From: Cytophagales bacterium | GTDB lineage: Bacteria; Bacteroidota; Bacteroidia; Cytophagales; Cytophagaceae | DNA: 8,282 nt | Assembly (NCBI GenBank): GCA_025360235.1 | Contig: JANYCO010000231.1 | Coordinates: 1-8,282, forward strand | Direction: 5' to 3' | Shown here: piece after piece, positions 1 to 6,304 of the stretch | Position numbering within the stretch: position 1 is the first letter of the stretch | Layout: every line of letters begins with the position of its first letter | Program-made: the position numbers and the translations under genes | The notes under the pieces: model-generated | The model's database searches: none | Told to the model about the DNA's origin: nothing | What the model saw: only the letters and a program-made list of their open reading frames with translations

Positions 1-56
1 TGTATACTAAGAAACCAGAAATAAAACCGCTGGTAAATTCTGCTGCTGTCATCTAA
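1..56 (+). CDS. Possible 3' end of an upstream gene (partial)
   Basis: From base 3 one frame stays open to a TAA at 54-56 and encodes about 17 residues ending in PLVNSAAVI. The other two forward frames hit stops within the first 24 bases. The stop lies 13 bases before the next ATG, and no promoter-like element is visible in between, so the following small exported-protein gene could be co-transcribed with whatever ends here. The fragment is too short to assign to any family, and an open frame of this length can occur by chance. Low confidence. Confidence 0.3.
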   Translation, partial: YTKKPEIKPLVNSAAVI

Positions 57-69
57 TGTAATAACAAAA

Positions 70-450
70 ATGATAATCAATAATATGAAAAAAGTAATTT
101 TCTGCCTGATGCTTCTAGGAAGCACAATGGCTTTCTCTCCCTCCGCTCATAGTCAAACAGCTAATCAGCCAAATGGCCAGGGTAAAGGACAACATGAAAT
201 GGATTTCGCCAAACTCAAAACAGATCTTTCTCTTACTGATGCACAGGTAAGTTCATGGAAGAGCCTTGAAGAGCAATACAAACCTAAGTTCAAAGCACTT
301 AAAAGTGATTCATCAATCACTGAGGAAGTAAAAAAGGTAAAAATGAAAGAACTTCATTCTGCAAAAAAAGCAGACCTCAAAAAAATCTTGTCTGAAGAAC
401 AATTTGCCAAGTTTACTGACATAAAACGTCAACAAAAAGGAAAGCACTAA
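70..450 (+). CDS. Small exported LTxxQ-motif (Spy/CpxP-like) protein
   Basis: I do not recognise a named gene, but the layout is that of small periplasmic Spy/CpxP-like helical proteins. The N-terminus has a lysine pair, a hydrophobic core (VIFCLMLLGSTMAF) and a small-residue stretch ending AHSQ, so a signal peptide is probably cut near residues 28-29. The mature part is about 98 residues, charged, lysine-rich and predicted helical. It has an LTDAQ motif at residues 55-59 and a related LSEEQ at 107-111, matching the paired LTxxQ arrangement of the family. E. coli Spy and CpxP act as periplasmic chaperones or envelope-stress sensors; the same role here is inference. An in-frame ATG at 85 gives a more usual signal peptide starting MKKVIF and may be the true start, which would remove five residues. 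A strong terminator follows, so the transcript ends here. Confidence 0.75.
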   Translation: MIINNMKKVIFCLMLLGSTMAFSPSAHSQTANQPNGQGKGQHEMDFAKLKTDLSLTDAQVSSWKSLEEQYKPKFKALKSDSSITEEVKKVKMKELHSAKKADLKKILSEEQFAKFTDIKRQQKGKH

Positions 451-486
451 TTTTGGGTTTAGTAACAGGTACTTTAAATTACCTGG

Positions 487-526
487 CGCCGGGGCTACAA
501 ATCGATGTGTATTCCCGGCGTTTTTT
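487..526 (+). terminator. Rho-independent terminator of the LTxxQ gene
   Basis: CGCCGGG (487-493) pairs perfectly with CCCGGCG (514-520) and is followed at once by six T residues and a further T-rich stretch. The loop can add four pairs (TACA 496-499 with TGTA 508-511). A second, weaker hairpin lies just upstream: CAGGTA 466-471 with TACCTG 480-485. Only the rightward direction has a T tract, so this should not terminate the convergent leftward gene. That gene's stop codon begins in the trailing T-rich stretch at 530. Confidence 0.88.
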
Positions 527-529
527 ATT

Positions 530-1117
530 TTATTCTTTTAACACCATATCAATACACATCACCGCAGCCACGATCAATTTTCGCATTGTTCCTTCTTTAG
601 GTGTTGTTTCATTAATCGTAAGCATATAATTATCGGCTGTGGTGAACATTTCCTTCCCAAGACCTGCCCATTTTTTGGCTACTCTTGCATATTCAGTTGT
701 ATCAGAAGCAAACCTGAAATCCCAACTTGTCCATTCTCCGGTGAGTTTGCAAACTAAATTTCCATTCGCGTCCAACACATCAAATTTACCTCCAATTGAA
801 AAGAATTTTTGAGCAAATTTTCCAATCAAAAGATTGTTTTCATCAAACACTTCAACGGTAGAAACAAAAATTGAAACACCTCTTTTAACTCTTACTACTG
901 TTTGTCCTGAAGCAATTTTCACTTCAATATCAAAAGGCGTCATTTTTTTGTATTTTGTAAATCTGAAAATTTTCGTGAAAATTCCTAGATTGTCTTCTCT
1001 ACAAGTCATCAGCAACTCCTGCGTTTCCGGATTCAAGATATCATAACTGTTGGATGCTTTAAACATTCCAATGTGTTCTTTAACAAAAAAATTGTTCTGA
1101 TTAAGTACCGTACTCAT
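530..1117 (-). CDS. Phospholipid scramblase-related / LURP-one-like protein
   Basis: The 195-residue protein resembles the scramblase/LURP-one-related (tubby-like fold) family found in many Bacteroidota. Visible hallmarks are alternating short strands (FDIEVKIASGQTVVRVKRG at 62-80, then VFDENNLLIGKF and FDVLDANGNLVCKL, a repeated strand-turn-strand pattern). A family-typical KKWAGLGKEMFTTADNYMLTI lies at about 148-168. A hydrophobic C-terminal helix spans about 179-193, which corresponds to the buried or membrane-proximal helix of this fold. No signal peptide is seen. Whether bacterial members move lipids is not established, so the name describes family only. The gene lies 84 bases downstream of the cupin gene in the same direction and may be the third gene of the apt transcript. 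Its start codon touches a heptamer array that occupies the place of a ribosome-binding site. Confidence 0.78.
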   Translation of the reverse strand: MSTVLNQNNFFVKEHIGMFKASNSYDILNPETQELLMTCREDNLGIFTKIFRFTKYKKMTPFDIEVKIASGQTVVRVKRGVSIFVSTVEVFDENNLLIGKFAQKFFSIGGKFDVLDANGNLVCKLTGEWTSWDFRFASDTTEYARVAKKWAGLGKEMFTTADNYMLTINETTPKEGTMRKLIVAAVMCIDMVLKE

Positions 1118-1163
1118 TGTTAATTGTTAATTGTTAATTGTTAATTGTTAATTGTTAATTGTT
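1117..1163 (-). repeat. Heptamer tandem repeat at the scramblase-like start codon
   Basis: On the plus strand TTGTTAA is repeated six times without error from 1117 to 1158, followed by a partial TTGTT (1159-1163), about 6.7 copies. In the mRNA sense this reads TTAACAA. The last unit runs directly into the ATG, whose first base (1117) is part of the array. The array therefore forms the A/U-rich leader, including the bases where a ribosome-binding site would lie. Because 7 is not a multiple of 3, TAA occurs in all frames across 21 bases, so copy number can change only leader length or spacing and not the protein N-terminus. Confidence 0.93.
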
Positions 1164-1201
1164 TTATTAATAATAATTTTCTTTTATTCGTTTCAATAGC
1201 A

Positions 1202-1687
1202 TTACCTCAACGTCATCTTTTCAATTAAGTCATGTTGTTTAGGAAAAATTTTCACAAATTCCTCTTTTGTTGCCAGCTCAAAATCTCTAAAGTCGAACCC
1301 TGGAGCAACGGTACAACTGACCAATGCATAATTTTTTTCGTCCTTTACTTTTGCACCAAACCAAGTTCCTGCAGGAATAATCGCCTGAAGTTGTTGCCCG
1401 TTTAACAAATCCTTCCCCAGTAAAATAATGGAAAGCCCTTTATCCGAAAGACAAAAAATTTCCAATGCAGCCCCTTCATGAAAAAACCAAAGCTCGTCTG
1501 ATTTTATACGATGAAAATGTGATTTATTTTTTCCTTCCAATAAAAAATAAATTGCCGTACTAATATTTCTTTTCCCTTCAAAAGCAGAAAAAGAAACTTC
1601 ATCGTTACTTCGATAAGTCTCTTTATAATAGCCTCCCTCCGGATGAGGAAGCAATTGAAGTTGTTCTATCCAATACGTTGCATTCAT
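1202..1687 (-). CDS. Cupin family protein, DUF985 (Cupin_5)
   Basis: The 161-residue single-domain cupin matches the DUF985 family (yeast YML079w type). Hallmarks in order are HPEGGYYKETYRS at 15-27, STAIYFLL at 43-50, the cupin metal/ligand strand SHFHRIKSDELWFFHEG at 56-72, PAGTWFGAKV at 105-114, and VAPGFDFRDFELA near the C-terminus (127-139). Length is normal and no signal peptide is present, so it should be cytoplasmic. The family's substrate is unknown; structures resemble sugar-nucleotide epimerases and other small-molecule cupins, so a metabolite-binding or enzymatic role is inference. Its ATG overlaps the apt stop codon by one base (TAATG), which suggests translational coupling and co-regulation with adenine salvage. 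The 3' end is followed by an 84-base gap with the heptamer array. Confidence 0.88.
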   Translation of the reverse strand: MNATYWIEQLQLLPHPEGGYYKETYRSNDEVSFSAFEGKRNISTAIYFLLEGKNKSHFHRIKSDELWFFHEGAALEIFCLSDKGLSIILLGKDLLNGQQLQAIIPAGTWFGAKVKDEKNYALVSCTVAPGFDFRDFELATKEEFVKIFPKQHDLIEKMTLR

Positions 1688-2217
1688 TAGTAATGAATAA
1701 GGCTGGTAATATTTTCGGAAAATGGAAGTAGTTTCTCTCTTCCCTTAAGTGCATCAAGTTCTACTACAAAAGCATAACCACATACAGTTGCTTTCTGAGC
1801 AATTACAAGCGTTGAAGCTGCTTCAGCGGTACCGCCGGTAGCCAGCAGATCATCATGAATAAGTACTTTCCAGCCCGGTTGCAAAGCGTCTATATGCATC
1901 TCTATTTTTGACATGCCGTACTCCAATGCATAGGCTTTTGCCACCGTTTTGTAAGGAAGTTTTCCTTCCTTTCGTACTGGTATCATCGGTATTCCCAAAC
2001 GGGTAGAGATCATAAGACCAAACCAAAAACCACGGCTGTCAAGCGCAACAATCGCATCAGGAGCTAATGGCTTAATTTTTTTGCAGAGTTCATCGGCTAT
2101 AGTTATACAAAGCTCAGGTTTTTTTAAAAGTGTGGTAAGATCTTTAAATACAATTCCTGGTTTTGGAAAATCAGGAATATCACGAATAGTATGTTTGAGT
2201 TGTGTAACGATGTCCAT
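1687..2217 (-). CDS. apt: Adenine phosphoribosyltransferase
   Basis: This enzyme converts adenine and PRPP to AMP and pyrophosphate in purine salvage. The 176-residue length is standard. The N-terminal IRDIPDFPKPGIVFKDLT (11-28) is the family signature. ALDSRGFWFG (58-67) corresponds to the adenine-binding ESRGF loop, here with Asp in place of the usual Glu. PMIPVRKEGKLP (77-88) is the catalytic/hood segment. VLIHDDLLATGGTA (118-131) is the PRPP-binding motif with both acidic residues, with His where many homologues have Val before them. The start gives the usual N-terminus. It is the first gene of a leftward unit with the DUF985 cupin (one-base stop/start overlap) and is divergent from mtnN, whose product releases adenine. 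That neighbourhood fits its role. Confidence 0.96.
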   Translation of the reverse strand: MDIVTQLKHTIRDIPDFPKPGIVFKDLTTLLKKPELCITIADELCKKIKPLAPDAIVALDSRGFWFGLMISTRLGIPMIPVRKEGKLPYKTVAKAYALEYGMSKIEMHIDALQPGWKVLIHDDLLATGGTAEAASTLVIAQKATVCGYAFVVELDALKGREKLLPFSENITSLIHY

Positions 2218-2302
2218 CTTCTGCTTTTAATTTCTAATGAAAAGGTATTGAATTTAATGTATTATTAATAATTTTATAAGAATAATTTTAGAACAGAACT
2301 AA
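2218..2302. promoter_or_regulatory. Divergent apt / mtnN promoter region
   Basis: This very AT-rich 85-base gap must hold the promoters for both genes. Rightward, TTG at 2248-2250 is followed after 18 bases by TAATTTTA at 2269-2276, which matches the Bacteroidota TTG / TAnnTTTG pattern except for the last base and lies 26 bases before the mtnN ATG. Leftward, TACCTTTT (complement of 2240-2247) lies 22 bases before the apt ATG, with TTA rather than TTG at the -33 position. The two candidates abut, so the genes may compete for polymerase or be regulated together. The assignments rest on weak consensus matches. Confidence 0.45.
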
Positions 2303-3061
2303 ATGCTTACAGGAATACTCGTTCCAATGCCAGAAGAAATTGAACTAATCATACATTCTATGAAGGTAGAGTCTGTGTATGAATCAGGGAAGCGGAAGTT
2401 TTACAAAGGCAGCTTTCAGGGCAAAGCTTGTGTTGTAGCCCTTTCACGAATAGGCAAGGTAGCTTCATCTGTAACAGCTGCTGTGATGATAGAGAAATTT
2501 GGGATTGACCGACTCATTGTAAGCGGTGTAGCAGGAGGCATTGCTCCACATTTGAAAACAGGAGATATTGTAGTTGCAGATGAATGTGTACAACACGATC
2601 TTGACGCAAGACCTTTTTTCCCACAATTTGAAGCACCTCTATTAGGTAAAGGATTTTTCGCATGCGCACACGACCTTGTTGAAACCGCAATGGAAAGCAG
2701 TCGTGAATTTCTGAAAAATGATTTCACAAAATTTATTTCGGAAGCTGATATAAAAACTTTTTCTCTTCAATCACCCGCTTTATATAAAGGTCAACTCTGT
2801 TGCGGGGACCAGTTCATTGGCTCCTCTGCACAATTAGCAAAAATAAGAACCGACCTGCCCAAAACATTATGCGTGGAAATGGAAGGTGGAGCAGTAGGAC
2901 AAGTTTGCTACGAATACAACATCCCTTATATAGCTGTCCGCACTATCTCAGATGGCGCCGACGATGGGGCACATATCGACTTTGGGAAGTATATAGAAAA
3001 TGTGGCGAAGTATTATACTTTGGGTGTTGTGAGTAAGATAGTGGAAAAACTAGCATCATGA
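2303..3061 (+). CDS. mtnN: 5'-methylthioadenosine/S-adenosylhomocysteine nucleosidase
   Basis: This enzyme hydrolyses the N-glycosidic bond of methylthioadenosine and S-adenosylhomocysteine, releasing adenine and the methylthioribose or ribosylhomocysteine product. Catalytic landmarks of the E. coli enzyme are present: MPEE near the N-terminus (Glu12 equivalent at residue 12), VSGVAGGIAP at 73-82, TGDIVVADE at 86-94, VEMEGGAV at 191-198 (Met193 and Glu194 contact the ribose), and the ISDGAD segment with Asp217, the proton donor to adenine. At 252 residues it is about 20 longer than E. coli MtnN, the extra length falling between about 105 and 165. A futalosine hydrolase is a related alternative, but the VEMEG/ISDGAD context and overall match favour MtnN. 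It is divergent from apt, which re-uses the adenine. Its end converges on the hemerythrin-like gene across an inverted-repeat structure. Confidence 0.93.
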   Translation: MLTGILVPMPEEIELIIHSMKVESVYESGKRKFYKGSFQGKACVVALSRIGKVASSVTAAVMIEKFGIDRLIVSGVAGGIAPHLKTGDIVVADECVQHDLDARPFFPQFEAPLLGKGFFACAHDLVETAMESSREFLKNDFTKFISEADIKTFSLQSPALYKGQLCCGDQFIGSSAQLAKIRTDLPKTLCVEMEGGAVGQVCYEYNIPYIAVRTISDGADDGAHIDFGKYIENVAKYYTLGVVSKIVEKLAS

Positions 3062-3074
3062 TAAAATCAGCAAA

Positions 3075-3133
3075 AGCATACAGCAACAGTATAGAGCAAG
3101 AATATCTGTTGCTGTATGCTCTTGCTTTATACT
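3075..3133. terminator. Convergent-gene hairpin with overlapping alternative stem
   Basis: AGCATACAGCAACAG (3075-3089) and its perfect complement (3106-3120) form a 15-bp stem with a 16-base loop between two convergent genes. Leftward transcripts meet TTTT straight after the stem and then another T-rich stretch, a fair terminator. Rightward the trailing sequence is only moderately T-rich. The loop is itself complementary to the 3' flank: 3088-3101 pairs with 3120-3133 over 14 positions with a single G-U wobble. The two stems cannot both form as nested hairpins. A pseudoknot using a shortened second stem is possible. Confidence 0.65.
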
Positions 3134-3826
3134 CTAACCCTCTAATTCTTTCTCCCAAATCAATGCCATTGGTACCAGAACTTCATCCTCTATCTGTGCA
3201 TGAAGCCTGAGATTTTTTTCTAACTCATCCAATCTTAATAAAAGAATTCTATATGGAAATAGTTGATCCATCGAACTTAAAGAACGAACAATATATTTTT
3301 TAATTTCTGAAAGTTTATTTTCCACTTCATCATGGTGCGACTCAATAAATCGTTGGACTGAAAAATCTTTATACTTCATTCTCAATGATGAAAAATTTTC
3401 TTTCCCATTTCTGACTTTTTCCAGCTCTTTTATATATGGGAAAAGCGATTGCTCTTCTATCCGAAAATGTTTTTCCATGTTTTTCTGCAACCAGGAAAAT
3501 ACAGAAGCCAATGTTTCGGGCAATTCACCAGGTGTTGAAGATAATTGTACCAGTTGTTGCTCTATCTCTGGCAATCGCTTATTCAAATAATAACGGTGCA
3601 TTTTTGTCAGATACGAAAGGATTACAGAACTTGGAAATGTTTTCAATTGGTCTATAGGAAGCAATGGGTCTTCTGCAAAGAGATTTACCAGTTGAGCAAA
3701 AAAAGTAGCTTCTTCACTTGCTTTCCAATCGGCAGGATTTGTGCAGTACTCTTGCCATTGGTCAAGATTATTACCAAGGATCAGGTCATTTTCGTTGAAC
3801 CGCTCTACTAAATTATTTTTTTTCAT
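3134..3826 (-). CDS. Hemerythrin-like di-iron protein, RIC/YtfE-type
   Basis: The 230-residue protein resembles the hemerythrin-like domain of RIC (YtfE/ScdA), proteins linked to repair of iron-sulfur clusters after nitric-oxide or oxidative stress. The six E. coli YtfE iron ligands have counterparts at matching local spacing: His77 followed nine residues on by Pro (LPEI), His120 with Glu124 (HFRIEEQSLFP), His165 in the HHDE motif, and His209 with Glu213 (HAQIEDEVLVP). The first 60 residues do not show the CCGG-bearing DUF542/ScdA_N domain of canonical RIC; only one cysteine (Cys28) is present there. No signal peptide is seen, so it is probably cytoplasmic. The gene is monocistronic in this view, convergent with mtnN and divergent from the T9SS protein. 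Metal binding is well supported; repair function is inference. Confidence 0.82.
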   Translation of the reverse strand: MKKNNLVERFNENDLILGNNLDQWQEYCTNPADWKASEEATFFAQLVNLFAEDPLLPIDQLKTFPSSVILSYLTKMHRYYLNKRLPEIEQQLVQLSSTPGELPETLASVFSWLQKNMEKHFRIEEQSLFPYIKELEKVRNGKENFSSLRMKYKDFSVQRFIESHHDEVENKLSEIKKYIVRSLSSMDQLFPYRILLLRLDELEKNLRLHAQIEDEVLVPMALIWEKELEG

Positions 3827-4148
3827 TTTCCGTTCATTATTTAATGCAAGGTAAATGATCTTCCAAAAAAGAAATATGATATATGTCAGTAATAAGATCT
3901 CCGTAAATTGTTTATCAGATGTAAAATCACCGTTATCTCAACGCTTTAAAAACTATTAAATTCATAAATTATATAGGTTATTTCATCTTTTAGAAAGATT
4001 CAAGCTTGTTGCTGACCCGTCAAATAACCAATCCGTTTAATATGAAAATTAGCGATAATCGCTAAAATAAGATGTTTTTCAGGTTACTTTTTATCGCTTT
4101 AGATTTATTTACCAGTAACCACTTATAAATAGATCTAAACAATAAAAA
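3827..4148. promoter_or_regulatory. 322-base divergent intergenic region rich in inverted repeats
   Basis: No convincing gene lies here. The stretch must hold promoters for the RIC-like gene (left) and the T9SS protein (right), but I find no good TTG / TAnnTTTG pair for either. It holds several symmetric elements: GGTTATTT 3976-3983 with AAATAACC 4022-4029, enclosing a 6-bp hairpin ATCTTT/AAAGAT (3985-3999) and the palindrome CAAGCTTG (4001-4008). The 17-base palindrome at 4049-4065 is listed separately. GGTTACT 4082-4088 pairs with AGTAACC 4114-4120. GGTTA-type half sites thus appear four times in alternating orientation. Whether they act as operators or RNA hairpins cannot be told from sequence alone. 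Confidence 0.5.
4049..4065. promoter_or_regulatory. 17-base palindrome, candidate operator
   Basis: TTAGCGAT and ATCGCTAA flank a single central A to give a perfect palindrome, 83 bases before the T9SS protein start. A further ATCGCT half occurs at 4093-4098. The odd-length dyad symmetry suits a dimeric repressor or activator, or a small hairpin in a leader RNA. I cannot assign it to a known regulator. Confidence 0.4.
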
Positions 4149-6236
4149 ATGAAACCATTCAACAAGCTTTTTCTGACAATAGGAGCCCTTTTAATCTTAA
4201 GCACAGAAGCATTCTCCACTGCGTTTTCGGTAACCAACGTTGCTGATGCTGGGGCAGGATCGTTAAGACAAGCAATTACCAATGCGAATGCTGATCTTAG
4301 TTCCACAACTGGTGCTCCTCATACCATAACATTCACAGGCGCTGGAATCGGACAGATCAATCTGGCCAGCAGCTTACCTGCTCTTACAAACCACATCAAT
4401 ATTAATGGTGGTGCCTTAGGAACTGTTATTATCGATGCCGGAAACACAGGGCTTATCCCACAACACTTTCTACTTAATGCTGCAAATTGCTCAGGGTCGA
4501 TCATACAGAATTTAGTGCTGAACAACGGTGGTATGGGTGCAGGTGTATATATCGTAACCCCTGCGGTACAAGTAACGGTTAAGTTTTGCAGAATAGGAAC
4601 TAACGCTACCGGCACTGTGGCTATACGTCAGATAGTAGGAATACAAATTGACGGTGGCGCAAACGGCAATCATACTATATCAAACAATCTCCTTTCCGGA
4701 ATTGTAAGTGATGCGCTTTTAATTTCAAATTCTATCAACAATACCATCAGCACAAATTATATCGGACTGGATGCTGCTGGTACCAATGCTCTTCCTGTTG
4801 GGAACGGAATGAATCTTAAAGCTTCTTCCGATTTTAACCTGATCGATAAAAATGTGGTAAGCGCTAGCAATGGCGCCGGAATTCTGTTAACAAGAAGCAG
4901 CCATAATACCATTACAGGAAATTATCTTGGTACGGACAAAACCGGACTTCTCCCAAGAGGAAATGCCTGGGATGGAATAGGGTTGATTGATGGAAGTAAT
5001 TATAATATGATTGGTGGTCTTACAGTAGCTGCGAGAAATGTTTGTTGTGCCGGAACCTCTGGAATAGCCAGTGGCATTGCTATTAAAAGTGATGTGGGTT
5101 TAACGAGTTCGTATAATTTTGTTCTGAACAACTACTGTGGGGTAGGTGCCGACGGTACTACTATAATGGGAAATGCCAACTACGGAATTTATTTAGGCTA
5201 CTTTACTGCAACAAATAATGTGATTGGAAAACCAGGTTTTGGCAATATCGTTGCCAACAATCTGAATGGCGCAGTGTACATGGAAAATGCAGGAACACTT
5301 AATAATTCCGTTCGTGGTAATTCCATTTATTGTAACGGCCCAGGTGGCGCACCTGCTTCTAATCAGGCCAACGTAGGTATTAAACTAAACGGCGCCAATG
5401 CTGCTACCCCCACACCAGTGATCAGTGCTTCTTCTACTACTACGAATGTATTTGGATCAGGTCTTGCTTCCGGAGACACTGTTGATCTTTATTATACGGA
5501 TGCTTGCAGAGGCTGTACGTATCCAAATGGCAAAACCTATATCGCCACCGTTTTCGCAAATGCCTCCGGCAACTGGAGTTATACTGGAGGTGTAACAGCA
5601 GCAGCAACAGTTACAGTGACCGTTACTAAATACAATGTGTCTACAATTCCTGGCAACACTTCTGAATTCAGCAACTGCTCTGTAAGTTTACCTCTACCTG
5701 TTAGTCTGATTTCATTTACAGCAACAGACAACAACAAAGGAGTGAATTTATCCTGGACTACATCAGCAGAAAAAAACAATGATTATTTCCTTATAGAAAG
5801 AAGTACTGATGGAATAAACTTCGAAATTGTAGGAGAAGTGGATGGCAAGGGCAACAGTAATAGCTATACTACTTATGACTATACGGACAATTCCGCTCCA
5901 AGAGGTATTGTTTATTACCGTTTGAAACAGGTAGACGTTGATGCAAAATTTAATTACAGTGCTGTGGTTCCTGTGAGTGTTACAACTGCACCATCGATCT
6001 ATATTTATCCATCACCAATTACTTTTGGAAGTGATCTTCAAATAAAAATAAACGACATTGGAGAAGAACAAGAAATAACAATAGAAGTGATTGACGCTGT
6101 TGGAAAACAAGTATTGAATTATTCCGGAAAGGGAGCATCTCACTCTTTATCTTCGGCTGCTCTTGCAAAAGGATTTTATTCTGTAATGGTAAAAGGCTCC
6201 TCCTCTATGGAAATTACTAAACTTATTGTGCAGTAG
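4149..6236 (+). CDS. T9SS-secreted right-handed beta-helix protein
   Basis: The protein is an exported, probably cell-surface or secreted protein of 695 residues. A signal peptide covers about 1-23 (hydrophobic LFLTIGALLIL, then STEAFS). A segment starting FSVTNVADAGAGSLRQAI (26-43) is the N-cap seen before many bacterial parallel beta-helices. A beta-helix with GTDxxG/NxxxG repeats follows to about 415, then an Ig-like domain at about 420-510 with a cysteine pair (DACRGC). Next comes a fibronectin-III-like domain at about 515-610 (VNLSWTTSAEKNNDYFLIERS, YYRLKQVDVD). A C-terminal T9SS type A sorting domain covers about 615-695 (IYIYPSPITFG, then KGFYSVMV near the end). The sorting domain directs export through the type IX system and is normally cleaved. 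No catalytic residues are evident; the beta-helix could bind or cleave polysaccharide or be an adhesin. It stands alone, with no SusC/D or T9SS machinery genes nearby. Confidence 0.9.
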   Translation: MKPFNKLFLTIGALLILSTEAFSTAFSVTNVADAGAGSLRQAITNANADLSSTTGAPHTITFTGAGIGQINLASSLPALTNHININGGALGTVIIDAGNTGLIPQHFLLNAANCSGSIIQNLVLNNGGMGAGVYIVTPAVQVTVKFCRIGTNATGTVAIRQIVGIQIDGGANGNHTISNNLLSGIVSDALLISNSINNTISTNYIGLDAAGTNALPVGNGMNLKASSDFNLIDKNVVSASNGAGILLTRSSHNTITGNYLGTDKTGLLPRGNAWDGIGLIDGSNYNMIGGLTVAARNVCCAGTSGIASGIAIKSDVGLTSSYNFVLNNYCGVGADGTTIMGNANYGIYLGYFTATNNVIGKPGFGNIVANNLNGAVYMENAGTLNNSVRGNSIYCNGPGGAPASNQANVGIKLNGANAATPTPVISASSTTTNVFGSGLASGDTVDLYYTDACRGCTYPNGKTYIATVFANASGNWSYTGGVTAAATVTVTVTKYNVSTIPGNTSEFSNCSVSLPLPVSLISFTATDNNKGVNLSWTTSAEKNNDYFLIERSTDGINFEIVGEVDGKGNSNSYTTYDYTDNSAPRGIVYYRLKQVDVDAKFNYSAVVPVSVTTAPSIYIYPSPITFGSDLQIKINDIGEEQEITIEVIDAVGKQVLNYSGKGASHSLSSAALAKGFYSVMVKGSSSMEITKLIVQ
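4584..5228 (+). repeat. Four imperfect beta-helix repeats inside the T9SS protein
   Basis: Residues 146-360 contain four diverged copies of a motif of the form N-Y-[IL]-G-x-[DN]-x-x-G-T, followed by a GxGI-type strand and an NxIG turn. They start near residues 146 (FCRIGTNATG), 203 (NYIGLDAAG), 258 (NYLGTDKTG) and 328 (NYCGVGADG), spaced about 57, 55 and 70 residues apart. Divergence is high at the DNA level, so this is an old protein-level repeat and not a recent tandem duplication. The pattern is common in bacterial right-handed beta-helix surface proteins. Confidence 0.75.
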
Positions 6237-6269
6237 ATAATATAGATTGTTGTTCTGGTTTCAAACTTC

Positions 6270-6300
6270 TTGGGAGAATAACGATTTTGTGTTATCTTTA
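6270..6300 (+). promoter_or_regulatory. Candidate promoter for the barrel gene
   Basis: TTG at 6270-6272 is followed after 20 bases by TATCTTTA at 6293-6300, seven of eight matches to the Bacteroidota -7 element TAnnTTTG. The element ends only four bases before the ATG at 6305, so transcription would begin at or very near the start codon and give a leaderless or nearly leaderless mRNA. The consensus match is decent, but the tight spacing makes the call uncertain. Confidence 0.45.
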
Positions 6301-6304
6301 GGCT

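Noticed and set aside
1117..1163. Repeat array as a CRISPR
   Set aside because: The unit is 7 bases with no spacers and no cas genes nearby; it is a simple tandem repeat.
2303..3061. Futalosine hydrolase (mqnB) as the identity of the nucleosidase
   Set aside because: The VEMEG and ISDGAD segments, the conserved Glu12 and pairing with apt fit MtnN better, although the two families are related.
3436..3811. Two rightward ORFs opposite the RIC-like gene
   Set aside because: The opposite strand carries a complete ligand set of a di-iron protein, and the rightward products match no family pattern.
4042..4065. Seven-codon ORF (MKISDNR) before the T9SS gene as a leader peptide
   Set aside because: It coincides exactly with the 17-base palindrome, has no ribosome-binding signal and no codon pattern of an attenuator, so chance is the simpler explanation.
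4109..4615. Leftward ORFs of 65 and 98 codons opposite the start of the T9SS gene
   Set aside because: They are antisense shadows of a well-supported beta-helix coding sequence and encode low-complexity, unrecognisable proteins.
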